Notes: generated from the letters alone by a model not told the origin. Positions 1-7,651 are shown, counted from the stretch's first letter. The stretch: 21,868 nucleotides of DNA from Methanobacteriota archaeon (GCA_022561895.1 JADFQH010000006.1:1-21868); one strand, 5' to 3'. Numbers and translations are program-made.

Positions 1-2
1 GG

Positions 3-818
3 TCAGCCCACTTCGAGGAACTCGACGTCTGGACGCTCGGCTCGGCGTGGTAGGTCGACTGAGTTAGTTTTATAGTCCTCGTATTGATCGATTGTCCACT
101 GTCGAACCGAGTCATCCGTCGAGTTTACACAGTGTGTGAGGTTACCAGCTGCGTCGTACGCGCCAATGAGAACTCGATCGTCCAGAATCGTACACCCGAA
201 CTCCATCCGTTGGCTGGTAGCGAACAGCGAGAATCGTTGTTCAGAGACAGCAGCAGAGACGATTGGGGATTCCTGTGATCGGAGTTGACCGGCAACCGCG
301 TCGCTGACGATGATCTCGACCGAGACACCTGCTTCGAGAAGTTCACTCCGGGGCTGATCGAGTATCGGACTCACAATCGGAGTGATACCGGAAAGCGTCT
401 CGCTCGACGTGTTTTCCATCACATCGAGGAAATAGCTGATCGCTGTATGGGGACCTTCGGGTGTTGCTTCGACGAGATCCGAGTCTGCTAACGCCTCGAT
501 CGGAAACGTGTTGGCAGTATCTCCAAGGGCCGTGAGAAATGAACCGTACTTTCCAATGATTTCAACGGACTCGGAGAGCGAACGATACTGTTCTAAGACG
601 TGTCTGCCACCGGCCGAAAGCGAGTATATCCCCGATGAGTCCGTAACCCAGCCGACCGCACACAGTTCGCCGACGATACGATTGACGGTAGAACGAGATG
701 CAGCACAGCTGTCCGCAATCTCGGACTGGCGGCGCGACTCACCATCGAGTGATTCGAGCACCTCGACGCGTCGCTTCGAACCGGCCAAAAGTGAAATATC
801 GTCGTGGTATGAATACAT
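3..818 (-). CDS. HTH transcriptional regulator with FilR1-type C-terminal domain
   Basis: This is a complete 271-residue protein with an N-terminal winged helix-turn-helix at about residues 8-65. The fold reads as a helix ending near KRRVEVLESL, then a recognition region SEIADSCAASRSTVNRIV, then a wing around GIYSLSAGG. The rest (about 120-255) resembles the FilR1/DUF1724 middle domain found in many haloarchaeal regulators, with IIVSDAVAGQL and ILDDRVLIGAYD as typical strands. Such proteins bind DNA in the cytoplasm; the ligand of this one is unknown. The ATG is supported by a TATA-like box about 28 nt upstream on the minus strand. The stop lies at the left edge of the window, so its downstream neighbour is not visible. 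It is transcribed away from the membrane protein at 1295 across a long gap. A different regulator family with a similar wHTH, such as TrmB-like, is possible. Confidence 0.75.
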   Translation of the reverse strand: MYSYHDDISLLAGSKRRVEVLESLDGESRRQSEIADSCAASRSTVNRIVGELCAVGWVTDSSGIYSLSAGGRHVLEQYRSLSESVEIIGKYGSFLTALGDTANTFPIEALADSDLVEATPEGPHTAISYFLDVMENTSSETLSGITPIVSPILDQPRSELLEAGVSVEIIVSDAVAGQLRSQESPIVSAAVSEQRFSLFATSQRMEFGCTILDDRVLIGAYDAAGNLTHCVNSTDDSVRQWTIDQYEDYKTNSVDLPRRAERPDVEFLEVG

Positions 819-840
819 ACATCAAAGTCGTACGAGCTGA

Positions 841-850
841 TCTTATAATT
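841..850 (-). promoter_or_regulatory. TATA box for the FilR1-type regulator
   Basis: On the minus strand this reads AATTATAAGA, centred about 28 nt before the ATG at 818. That spacing is typical of a leaderless haloarchaeal transcript. Confidence 0.5.
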
Positions 851-1261
851 ACCGGGAAAACTGAAGTTATCTTCTCGGCTTCAACAGAGACCGGCACCAG
901 CACAGGTTGCGCTGGCTCCCCGCTCACACCCCTCATCAAGAACGAACGGAACGAGGAATCTGCATGCTACGGTACATCCTCCCGCAATAATCGGATTGGC
1001 AGTTCGAGCGCAGATCCGGAGGCATCGGGCTACCGAAGGATCTGGTTTTGTTTCTCTTGTCTCGTACCCCATCTTGGCAATACGATATATTGTAATATAA
1101 TTATTTACCAGAATGATTCCGCAAAAAGAGATCATTGGAGTTGGAATATAATCCTACGGTATATGATACTCAAATCATACTTTGCGATCTAACTGCCAAA
1201 ACTATTGCAGAGTCCAGAACAGTTCCATCGTGTAGAATTCAATCACATCAGGAAACCAGAC

Positions 1262-1270
1262 ATTTATACT
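1262..1270 (+). promoter_or_regulatory. TATA box for the DUF6159-like gene
   Basis: ATTTATACT lies about 28 nt before the ATG at 1295, consistent with a leaderless start there. Confidence 0.5.
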
Positions 1271-1294
1271 TGAGTAAAATCACACAAATACGTT

Positions 1295-2167
1295 ATGTGT
1301 GCGTCATTCGTAGACCGGATCCGGATTGGATGGTCGATCAGTCGCGACTCGCTGACGTTTCTCGCCCGAGAACGGGATCTGCTCGTGCTTCCCGTCCTCA
1401 GCGGGATTATCTACCTCGTTTCGGCGCTCGTCGTGTTCGCCGTCGTGTTTCTCGGGATCGTCGGAGTAGGAGAAACACCCGACGAAGGCACGAGCGAACT
1501 CATCTACATCGCGGGCGTGCTCGTCTATCTCCTGTTGACGAGTATCTCGCTTACCTTTTTTGCGGCCGCGCTGGTCTACTGTGCGGATCGGCGTTTTCGC
1601 GGCCACGAGGCGTCGATTCGTGAGGGGCTGGCGGTGGCGTGGAAAAGAAAATCAAAAATCGTCGCGTGGGGCATTCTGACTGCGGGCGTCGGCTTTCTCA
1701 TCCGTCGGCTCAGCCGCCGAGGCGGTGCCGGAACAGCAGCATCAGGATTACTTGGTTTCTCGCGGTCCGTCGTGAGCTTCTATGCGGTTCCAACCATCGT
1801 CTTTTCGGAGGGATCGATCCGTGAGACGCTCTCGGAGAGTGCGCGCCTGTTCAAGGGGACGTGGGGCGAGTACGCGAGCCTTTCGCTCGGAATCAACCTC
1901 CTCTTGCTCCCGCCGATCGCGATCGTGATCCTCGCCTCGGTGTTCGGCATGCCGATGCTCGCCGACTCGTTAGTACTGCCCGCGATCGTCCTCGCTGCCC
2001 TCCTCGTCGGTGTCGTCCTGCTGGTCCGCCAGACCGCACTTGGGGTCGCGAAAGCGGCGCTGTACACCTACGCAACGACTGACAGACTGCCGCCGCAGTT
2101 CGCGGATGTCGATCTCGACGCGCTGGCCTCACGTCGAGCGGAACCGCCGGGTCGGGGCGGAGTTTGA
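1295..2167 (+). CDS. DUF6159-like multi-pass membrane protein
   Basis: This 290-residue protein is mostly hydrophobic. Clear membrane segments appear at about 28-53 and 67-92, a weaker one at 122-135, and strong ones at about 198-220 and 222-246. The N-terminal RIGWSISRDSLTFLARERDLLVLPVLSGI and the internal SVVSFYAVPTIVFSEGSIRETLSESARLFKGTWGE pattern match the haloarchaeal and bacterial DUF6159 family, whose function is unknown. A positively charged loop (RRLSRRGG, about 143-150) fits a cytoplasmic face. The C-terminus is a soluble, charged tail. It ends only 7 bp from the end of the GH68 gene, which is transcribed toward it, so no operon partner is visible. The start is supported by a TATA box at the correct distance. 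The family call rests on pattern recall, not a search. Confidence 0.75.
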   Translation: MCASFVDRIRIGWSISRDSLTFLARERDLLVLPVLSGIIYLVSALVVFAVVFLGIVGVGETPDEGTSELIYIAGVLVYLLLTSISLTFFAAALVYCADRRFRGHEASIREGLAVAWKRKSKIVAWGILTAGVGFLIRRLSRRGGAGTAASGLLGFSRSVVSFYAVPTIVFSEGSIRETLSESARLFKGTWGEYASLSLGINLLLLPPIAIVILASVFGMPMLADSLVLPAIVLAALLVGVVLLVRQTALGVAKAALYTYATTDRLPPQFADVDLDALASRRAEPPGRGGV

Positions 2168-2174
2168 AGGAAAA

Positions 2175-3476
2175 TCAGCATGTATCGTAGCCTCGATGGG
2201 TCTCCTCGCGGTGAGCTAGTCGCTCTTCAGGAAGCTCCGGCAGCGCTTCCGATTCCAGTGGGATACACCCATGAGAGAGGGTGCCCGTGATCCGGGTTCG
2301 GTCGCCATCGAGCGCCAGCCGCACCGTGGGCGCGAGCATCCCGCCGAACTTCGCGTGCTGTTCTTCGGGCGGGAGGCCCGCCACGTCGTCGAGCGCGAGA
2401 CCGCCGAGATCGTAGTAGTTGAAGAAGCCACTCACCAGTAGCTCCTCACGGTGGGGGAACGCAACCCACGAGTAGGCCTGATACGGTGCGTTTTCCGGGT
2501 TGGTGAGCACCAGCCCAGACTCGTTGAGCGGGCGGTACTCGCCCATGAGAGAGTCGGCGACGAAGCCATAGAGACCGTCCGGACCGTCGATTCCGGGTGC
2601 AAAGGTATGATCGTGACTGGAGATGAAGAGATAATACTGGCTATCGTGAACCACGACGTGCGGTCGTTCGAGTTCCTGATTCACACAGACCCCTTCGAGG
2701 AGGGGATCTTCGAAGTGCCAATCGGTCGGATCGCCCGTGGGTGAGCGCGCGATCCCGACGCTGCCGTTGAACGCTTCTTGTACCTCGTCCTCACAAACGC
2801 CCTCGCCCTCCAGTACTGGTGAATTTGCCTCGAACAGCAGACAGGTCTCGTCGGTCGCGGGGTCCTCGTAGAACCACGGGTCCCGAAAGGTGTAGATCAT
2901 CCCCCGATACTGCTCTTCGCGCTCGTAGCGCTCGCCATCGGGTTCAAGCAGGATCTCGTGTTCGAACGGTCCCTCGATCGTGAGTCCGGAGTCGTCCGCC
3001 TCGATCATTCCCCCAGAACCGACCGCGAGACGCTGTTCGTAGGTGAGCTCCTCCTCGTCCGCTCTGCCCGAGGCCGTATAGTAGACGTAGATCTGCCCGT
3101 CTTCATCCAAAAGCGCCGAACCGGCCCACTGGCGCGAACCGAGCGCCTCGTCCTCAAAGATCGGTCCCCCGTCGTGCCAGTTCTTGCCATCTCGGGAGTA
3201 AAAATAGCGAATCTCGGCAACATCGTGGCGCTTTCCGGGGAGCAGATCGGCGGGCGCAGTCAGCGAGAAGATCACGCGCCAGCCGTCGATAGAAGCGATC
3301 GAACCGTCACGAGTCCTGAGAAACCACGTATCCCAACCGTTGATGTCGGGCGCGGCGTCCTCCGTCGGCGGGTAGATGATCGGTGCGACGGTCTCGCTGG
3401 TTCGTTCGATCTTCGAGGCCTGCTCGCGAGTCCAGCGTGGAGTGGCCCGTTTGCGGCGCTCGGGTTCCGGATTCAT
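2175..3476 (-). CDS. Glycoside hydrolase family 68 protein (levansucrase/inulosucrase/beta-fructofuranosidase type)
   Basis: This 433-residue enzyme has the five-bladed propeller signature of GH68. The nucleophile is Asp49 in the WDTW motif, the transition-state stabiliser is Asp199 in RDP, and the acid/base is Glu270 in the ELERPH motif (266-273). These correspond to Asp86, Asp247 and Glu342 of Bacillus levansucrase. The family acts on sucrose, either hydrolysing it to glucose and fructose or transferring fructose to build fructans; the sequence does not say which dominates. No signal peptide or Tat motif is present at the N-terminus (MNPEPERRKRATPRW), so it appears cytoplasmic, unlike most secreted bacterial levansucrases. 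Its length is close to the family core without extra anchoring domains. No sugar transporter or kinase lies nearby. One copy of the 18-bp repeat flanking the adjacent toxin-antitoxin module lies 24-41 nt upstream of its ATG, inside its probable promoter. Confidence 0.88.
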   Translation of the reverse strand: MNPEPERRKRATPRWTREQASKIERTSETVAPIIYPPTEDAAPDINGWDTWFLRTRDGSIASIDGWRVIFSLTAPADLLPGKRHDVAEIRYFYSRDGKNWHDGGPIFEDEALGSRQWAGSALLDEDGQIYVYYTASGRADEEELTYEQRLAVGSGGMIEADDSGLTIEGPFEHEILLEPDGERYEREEQYRGMIYTFRDPWFYEDPATDETCLLFEANSPVLEGEGVCEDEVQEAFNGSVGIARSPTGDPTDWHFEDPLLEGVCVNQELERPHVVVHDSQYYLFISSHDHTFAPGIDGPDGLYGFVADSLMGEYRPLNESGLVLTNPENAPYQAYSWVAFPHREELLVSGFFNYYDLGGLALDDVAGLPPEEQHAKFGGMLAPTVRLALDGDRTRITGTLSHGCIPLESEALPELPEERLAHREETHRGYDTC

Positions 3477-3499
3477 ACTCCAAGTCGGCGGATGGCAGG

Positions 3500-3517
3500 A
3501 AAAACGGTTGTGTTATC
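3500..3517. repeat. Left 18-bp direct repeat flanking the UPF0175/PIN module
   Basis: The sequence AAAAACGGTTGTGTTATC recurs identically at 4332-4349. The two copies bracket the toxin-antitoxin pair with nothing else between them. This copy lies 24-41 nt upstream of the GH68 start. Confidence 0.8.
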
Positions 3518-3562
3518 CAATGCCTCGTCTCGACCGGGCTCGGAGCGAGCGGCTGTACCGAT

Positions 3563-3571
3563 CTTTAAATA
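3563..3571 (+). promoter_or_regulatory. TATA box for the UPF0175/PIN operon
   Basis: CTTTAAATA lies about 27 nt before the ATG at 3594, fitting a leaderless transcript for the two-gene module. Confidence 0.6.
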
Positions 3572-3593
3572 TGAATGAGAACAAACTAACAGT

Positions 3594-3845
3594 ATGGCAG
3601 CCGATCTTTCCGACCGTGTCAAGGAGATCGCACGCGAGCGTGAAATTCCCGAGTCGGCGGTCCTCGAAGCGGCCATCGAACGCGGCGTGCAGGGGTTGTG
3701 GGAAGACATCGTACTGGGCCAGTATCTCGATGGCTCGCTCACTCGCGAGACGGCAGTAGAGCGCGTCGGTCGCGAGAAGGTGCGCCGGGCCGAACGCGAG
3801 CGCGAGATCGTAGAAGAGGACGTTGAATGGGGACTGAACGCATAG
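3594..3845 (+). CDS. UPF0175-like antitoxin
   Basis: This small 83-residue, highly charged protein is entirely helical in character. The central pattern (GQYLDGSLTRETAVERVGREKVRRAE) resembles the second half of UPF0175 antitoxins, a helix followed by a small HTH-like unit. The N-terminal SDRVKEIAREREIPESAVLEAAIERG is compatible with dimerisation or DNA binding. In this family the protein is expected to bind and neutralise the PIN toxin encoded just downstream and to repress its own promoter. The stop overlaps the toxin start by 19 nt, implying translational coupling. The antitoxin-first order is typical. The family label is less certain than the module assignment, which rests on the neighbour. 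Confidence 0.7.
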   Translation: MAADLSDRVKEIAREREIPESAVLEAAIERGVQGLWEDIVLGQYLDGSLTRETAVERVGREKVRRAEREREIVEEDVEWGLNA

Positions 3846-4318
3846 CCACTCGCATTGCCGTCGCGGACGCGGGACCACTTATCTATCTTGCACAACTCGA
3901 TGCACTGTTCATTTTTTCGGCTCTGGATACGCTCTTGATCCCGAAGGCAGTTTACGACGAACTCGAAGTCGGTGGATTGCCGGATGGGTTCGAACGTCTC
4001 TCTTACGAGATGGTCGAAGCGGATTCAGTACCAGCGATCGACACCGATCTCGATCCCGGCGAAACAGCCGCGCTATCTATTGCGATCGAACGGAGCGCAG
4101 TTCTTCTCACTGACGATCTCGACGCACGGAACGTGGCCGACGAAGCCGACATCGAAGTCCATGGGTCCGTTGGTCTCATCGCACTTGGGTACTCGCGTGA
4201 ACTCATCGGGCAAGACGAAGCGGCGTCGTTGATGCGGTCGCTACAGTCCGAGACGAACCTGTTCATCACCGACGCGGTAATCGAGCGCGGAATCGAACTG
4301 CTCGACTCTCAAGAGTGA
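3827..4318 (+). CDS. DUF3368/PIN-domain toxin
   Basis: This 163-residue protein belongs to the DUF3368 branch of PIN-fold ribonucleases. Visible metal-site candidates are Asp14 in VADAGPL, Glu45 in VYDEL, Glu79 in the GETAAL motif, and Asp96/Asp97 in LLTDDLDAR. These toxins are expected to cleave RNA with Mg2+ in the cytoplasm; the target is unknown. The gene overlaps the antitoxin by 19 nt. The ATG at 3827 was chosen because the PIN core begins within about 10 residues of it and no better start lies closer. The second copy of the flanking 18-bp repeat begins 13 nt after the stop. All expected acidic residues are present, so the toxin looks intact. Confidence 0.82.
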   Translation: MGTERIATRIAVADAGPLIYLAQLDALFIFSALDTLLIPKAVYDELEVGGLPDGFERLSYEMVEADSVPAIDTDLDPGETAALSIAIERSAVLLTDDLDARNVADEADIEVHGSVGLIALGYSRELIGQDEAASLMRSLQSETNLFITDAVIERGIELLDSQE

Positions 4319-4331
4319 ACAGAAACTCAGA

Positions 4332-4349
4332 AAAAACGGTTGTGTTATC
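4332..4349. repeat. Right 18-bp direct repeat flanking the UPF0175/PIN module
   Basis: This is the second identical copy of the repeat at 3500-3517, starting 13 nt after the PIN toxin stop. It is preceded by one extra A. The surrounding bases show no further homology to the left copy. Confidence 0.8.
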
Positions 4350-4418
4350 ATTCCAGCACCGAATCAGCCGAGCGATCCACGACGAACCGTACATCCGTCC
4401 GAACCATCTCTATCGTGT

Positions 4419-4652
4419 ATGAAGCTCGCCGAACTCTGGAACGTACTGGTCGTCGGTCTCGCAGTCGGCGTCGGACTCGTGTTGGTCGAGACGAACCTCG
4501 TCGCTGCGATCTGTCTCGTCACGTACGGCTCGCTCGTCGCCGCCACCTCCTTTACGGACCACTACGAAGAACGCATCGAGGAGTACTCCGGCGCGCTCAC
4601 AGCGCTCCAGATCCTCCTGCTGGTGGTCGCATTGGTTAGTCTATACGTCTGA
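4419..4652 (+). CDS. Small three-helix membrane protein, unknown function
   Basis: This 77-residue protein appears to consist of three membrane-spanning segments at about 7-25, 27-45 and 58-77. A short acidic loop, DHYEERIEEYSG (about 47-58), lies between the second and third. I do not recognise a named family, although small proteins of this layout are common beside haloarchaeal metabolic genes. The ATG at 4419 is the only start that keeps the first helix, and no strong TATA box is visible at the usual distance. It ends 42 bp from the end of the aldehyde:ferredoxin oxidoreductase gene, which is transcribed toward it. It is probably real because of its clean hydrophobic pattern and its position filling the gap. 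Confidence 0.65.
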   Translation: MKLAELWNVLVVGLAVGVGLVLVETNLVAAICLVTYGSLVAATSFTDHYEERIEEYSGALTALQILLLVVALVSLYV

Positions 4653-4667
4653 GCAGCGGTAGTTCGC

Positions 4668-4673
4668 AAAAAA
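4668..4673 (-). terminator. T-tract terminator after the aldehyde:ferredoxin oxidoreductase gene
   Basis: Six consecutive T on the minus strand lie about 20 nt after the oxidoreductase stop. Short T-tracts of this kind terminate archaeal transcripts. No stem is evident. Confidence 0.4.
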
Positions 4674-4694
4674 TCGTGAGATCGGTCGGGCCGC

Positions 4695-6632
4695 TCAGTC
4701 GTCGGCGGGGGCTGGCGAGTCGCCGGTCGAGACACCAGTACCGGGTCCAACGTCGATGCCGAGTTCTTCTAACTTCTCGTCGGGGACGACGCCATCAACC
4801 CAGCCACGGTGTTCGTAGTACTCGACTTTCATCTCGTCGAGTTCACAGTACTCGCCCTCGCTCGCGCCCTGTCCGGGCATGCCGCCCGATTCGAGGAACC
4901 TCTCTGGAAGGGAGTCGTCCTCGCCGTCGAAGCCCGCGAGGTTGTTGTAGTACCGTTCGAGGTTGTAGACGCGCTCCCCCGAGGCCATCAGTTCGTCCTC
5001 GCTCACGTCGAGACCGGTCATCCCGTTGTACTGGAGAACGTACTCCTCGATACCCTCCGCGAAGGCGTTGAACTTGCAGATGTCGAAGGAGTCCGAGATG
5101 GCGTGCAGGTCCTGGAAGGTTGCGGTCAGCTCGCCTTTGCCCTCGTACTCGTAGGGATCGACCTTCTCCGGGATTCCCAGAATTTCGGCGGCGGGTGTGT
5201 ACCCGCGCAGGTGGCAGGCTCCCCTGTTGGAAGTGGCATACGCGATGCCCATGCCCTTCATGCAGCGTGGGTCGTAGGCGGCGATCGACTGACCTTTGAC
5301 CGAGAGCTTCGAGTCGTGGCCGTCGACCTCGTCGGCAACGCCCTCTTGGCCTTCGGCGAGCAAGTCAGCCAAATCGTCCTCGCGCTCTGCGATCCGGGAG
5401 ATCATGTCGATCATCGTCTCCTCGTCGCCCCAGTCGATGCCATCCCCGAGATCGTCGAGCTTGCCCTCTTCGGTTAGCTCCATCGCCATCGCCATGATGT
5501 TGCCGACTTCTATCGTATCGATCCCATGGTCGTTACATCGGTCGATCATCACGGCGATCTTATCCCGATCGTCGTTCGCGGAGTTCGTCCCGAGGGCCCA
5601 CGCCGATTCGTACTCGAAGGACTCCATCCGGATGTTCATATCCTCGCCCTTGTGCTGGGTCTGGACCTCGACTTCCTTCTTACAGGCAACCGGACAGGAG
5701 TGGCAGGTGGGTTCGTCGACGAGAATGTTCTCGCGGACGTTTTCGCCGCTGATCTTCTCTGCGTCGAGATCGTGTGGGCGATCTTCTTCGTGTTCGTTGT
5801 ACGAGATCCCCGAGGTGTACTTGCCGTTCTTCGTCGGGTGTCCGTCCATCTCCTCGGTGATGTTCATCAGGACGTTCGTCCCGTACATCGAGAGGCCACC
5901 CTCGTTGGGTGCGGTGACTTCTGACTCCTGGATGAGCTGCATCGCCTGCTGGTGGCCCTCCATAAACGTCTCCTGATCGGCGGGCTTTGGCATCTTTGTA
6001 CCGGATTTGATGACGATCGCCTTCAGGTTCTTGTTGCCCATCACACAGCCCGTTCCTCCTCTACCGGAGGCACGGTCGTCCTCGTTCATGATGCAGGCGT
6101 ATTTGACGCCGTTTTCGCCGCCTTCACCGATGCCCATGTAGGACATGTTCTTCCCGTAGGCACCCTCGTGTTTTTCTTCTAAGATCTCGCGGCTCTCGTG
6201 GACGCCTTTACCCCAGAGATCCGAGGCGTCGTGGAGTTCGATCTCGCCGTCCTCGACGACGGCGTAGACGGGATCGTCGGATTTGCCCTCGAACAGCAGG
6301 CCATCGAAACCGGCCCACTTGAGGCGTGCGCCCGACCAGCCGCCGTGATGCGAGTCCGTGACGGTCCCGGTGAGGGGGGATTTCGTACAGACCGCGATCC
6401 GCCCGCTCATCACCGTCTGGGTCCCCGTCAGCGGGCCGTTCATGAACGCGAGCAGGTTCTCGTCGCTCATCGGGTCCACGTCGGGCCCGTTGTCGAAGAC
6501 GTACTTCACGCCCAGCCCGCGCGCTCCAATGTACTTTTCTGCGTCGTCGTCGTCGACGCTCTCGTAGTTTACATCACCGGCTGAGAGATCGACTCGTGCG
6601 ACGTGGTCTTGAAATCCGCCAAGGTCTGTCAT
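4695..6632 (-). CDS. Tungsten-dependent aldehyde:ferredoxin oxidoreductase
   Basis: This 645-residue cytoplasmic enzyme is of normal length for the AOR family. It oxidises aldehydes to carboxylic acids using a tungstopterin cofactor and passes electrons to ferredoxin. The [4Fe-4S] ligands are visible as Cys310, Cys313 and Cys317 in CHSCPVACK, with the fourth at Cys519 in DSFDICK, which is the family position of the DxxGLC pterin motif. The N-terminal domain has the expected GARGLGVKYVFD and GPLTGT patterns (about 36-70) and SGRGGTGCVMGNKNLKAI (189-206). A conserved acidic YESAWALG site follows at about 341-348. The protein ends in a disordered acidic tail. The aldehyde substrate cannot be read from sequence. 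A ferredoxin gene lies about 9 kb away at 16004 and may or may not be its partner. The promoter carries a palindrome between TATA and ATG, suggesting a dedicated repressor. Confidence 0.92.
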   Translation of the reverse strand: MTDLGGFQDHVARVDLSAGDVNYESVDDDDAEKYIGARGLGVKYVFDNGPDVDPMSDENLLAFMNGPLTGTQTVMSGRIAVCTKSPLTGTVTDSHHGGWSGARLKWAGFDGLLFEGKSDDPVYAVVEDGEIELHDASDLWGKGVHESREILEEKHEGAYGKNMSYMGIGEGGENGVKYACIMNEDDRASGRGGTGCVMGNKNLKAIVIKSGTKMPKPADQETFMEGHQQAMQLIQESEVTAPNEGGLSMYGTNVLMNITEEMDGHPTKNGKYTSGISYNEHEEDRPHDLDAEKISGENVRENILVDEPTCHSCPVACKKEVEVQTQHKGEDMNIRMESFEYESAWALGTNSANDDRDKIAVMIDRCNDHGIDTIEVGNIMAMAMELTEEGKLDDLGDGIDWGDEETMIDMISRIAEREDDLADLLAEGQEGVADEVDGHDSKLSVKGQSIAAYDPRCMKGMGIAYATSNRGACHLRGYTPAAEILGIPEKVDPYEYEGKGELTATFQDLHAISDSFDICKFNAFAEGIEEYVLQYNGMTGLDVSEDELMASGERVYNLERYYNNLAGFDGEDDSLPERFLESGGMPGQGASEGEYCELDEMKVEYYEHRGWVDGVVPDEKLEELGIDVGPGTGVSTGDSPAPADD

Positions 6633-6637
6633 GGTTA

Positions 6638-6656
6638 ACTGTCAACAGTGTATATG
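6638..6656 (-). promoter_or_regulatory. Oxidoreductase promoter: TATA box plus palindromic operator
   Basis: On the minus strand a TATA-like CATATAC (6650-6656) lies about 20-25 nt before the ATG at 6632. Between it and the start is the palindrome ACTGTTGACAGT (6638-6649), with 5-bp perfect arms around a 2-bp centre. A protein bound there would block transcription initiation. The sequence partly resembles the ArsR-associated motif found around 17.0-17.6 kb. Confidence 0.5.
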
Positions 6657-6811
6657 CGCCGGATCATATTAGGATTTGCCGTTCCTGCGTAAGTGATTGT
6701 GGTTACTCCCTTCCACCGATCGGGAGAGGCGTCTTCGCTTTCAGGTGCAGGCACTCTTTGTTCTTGCTGGCGCAGCTTTATGTCGTGAGACACGTTGGGT
6801 AGTACCGAAGA

Positions 6812-7651
6812 ATGTCAACGCAGATCCCTAACGTCGTTTCCCGGTTCCGACAGCCCCAGTATACGGGCGAAAACCGCTGTCTTCCGTGTACGATCGTTAA
6901 CGTCGCCATTGCGATTCTCTTCGGGATCGCCCTCGCCCTCGTCTCGGCTCCGCTCGGACTGGCACTGTTGCTCGTTTCGCTCGGTGCGATCTACGTTCGG
7001 GGCTATCTCGTTCCCGGCACGCCGGAGCTCACGAAACAGTATCTCCCAGCGTCCGTGCTTCGGCTCTTCGGGAAAGAACCCATCGCCGAACGGCGTACGT
7101 ACACGATCGAGAGTCCGGAGGAGCTGGACGTTGGACGAATCCTCTCCGAAATCGGTGTGCTCGCCGACTTCGAGGAGAGCAACGAGCCCACACTGACACC
7201 GGCGTTTCGCGACCGTCTGTGCGAACGAATCGAGACGGTACGAGAACGGGGGACGAACCCCGAAGACGTCGCGCAACTGTTCGATGTCGAGGGGGTAAAC
7301 CCACAGAGTGAGACCTCGTTTGCCCTTCCAAAGGGGCTCGTCCGCTGGGAGTCGGAGGCCGCACTCGTCGCCGACATCGCCGCAGGCGAGGAACTCCGGA
7401 CGCGACTCGATGGCTGGGACGATCTCGACCGTTCCGCCCGCCGCGATCTCCTTACCGGTGTTCGACTCGCCCTCGACTCGTGTCCGTCGTGCGACAGCCC
7501 GCTCTCGATCGAGGAACACCGGCTCGATCCCTGTTGTCAGAAACCCCATACAGTGATTCAATCGATCTGCGAGGACTGTGACGTAGCGATCGTGGAGGTC
7601 ACGGTGATGGGAATCGACGGGGAGACATCCGCACGAATGCGGTTTCTCTAG
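6812..7651 (+). CDS. Haloarchaeal membrane protein with C-terminal zinc ribbon, unknown function
   Basis: This 279-residue protein starts with a short segment containing YTGENRCLPCTIVN, where Cys23 and Cys26 form a CxxC pair. A hydrophobic hairpin follows at about 30-63, broken near SAPLG. The middle (about 85-215) is soluble and helical without a recognised domain. The C-terminus carries a treble of cysteine pairs, C224-x2-C227, C241-C242 and C253-x2-C256, typical of a zinc ribbon. The N-terminal GENRCxPCT pattern recurs in haloarchaeal proteins of unknown role, as I recall. The predicted topology puts both cysteine regions on the same, probably cytoplasmic, side. It is divergent from the oxidoreductase gene across 179 bp. 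A CTTTATG box lies about 35 nt upstream. A terminator-like hairpin follows its stop. Confidence 0.75.
   Translation: MSTQIPNVVSRFRQPQYTGENRCLPCTIVNVAIAILFGIALALVSAPLGLALLLVSLGAIYVRGYLVPGTPELTKQYLPASVLRLFGKEPIAERRTYTIESPEELDVGRILSEIGVLADFEESNEPTLTPAFRDRLCERIETVRERGTNPEDVAQLFDVEGVNPQSETSFALPKGLVRWESEAALVADIAAGEELRTRLDGWDDLDRSARRDLLTGVRLALDSCPSCDSPLSIEEHRLDPCCQKPHTVIQSICEDCDVAIVEVTVMGIDGETSARMRFL

Larger units (their letters stand above)
819..1294. other. 476-nt intergenic region, AT-rich on its right half
   Basis: I see no convincing gene, tRNA or small ORF with family resemblance here. The left half has ordinary composition. From about 1075 the sequence becomes unusually AT-rich for this genome and contains a perfect palindrome, TATATTGTAATATA (1086-1099). 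The region separates two divergently transcribed genes, so it must hold both promoters. Most of it remains unexplained. Confidence 0.6.

Noticed and set aside
890..935. Stem-like CCAGCAC/GCGCTGG, considered as part of a tRNA
   Set aside because: No acceptor, anticodon or T-loop arrangement can be completed around it.
698..1192. Open frame of 164 codons across the regulator promoter region
   Set aside because: It overlaps the regulator gene's start on the other strand, has a non-haloarchaeal composition and shows no recognisable domain.
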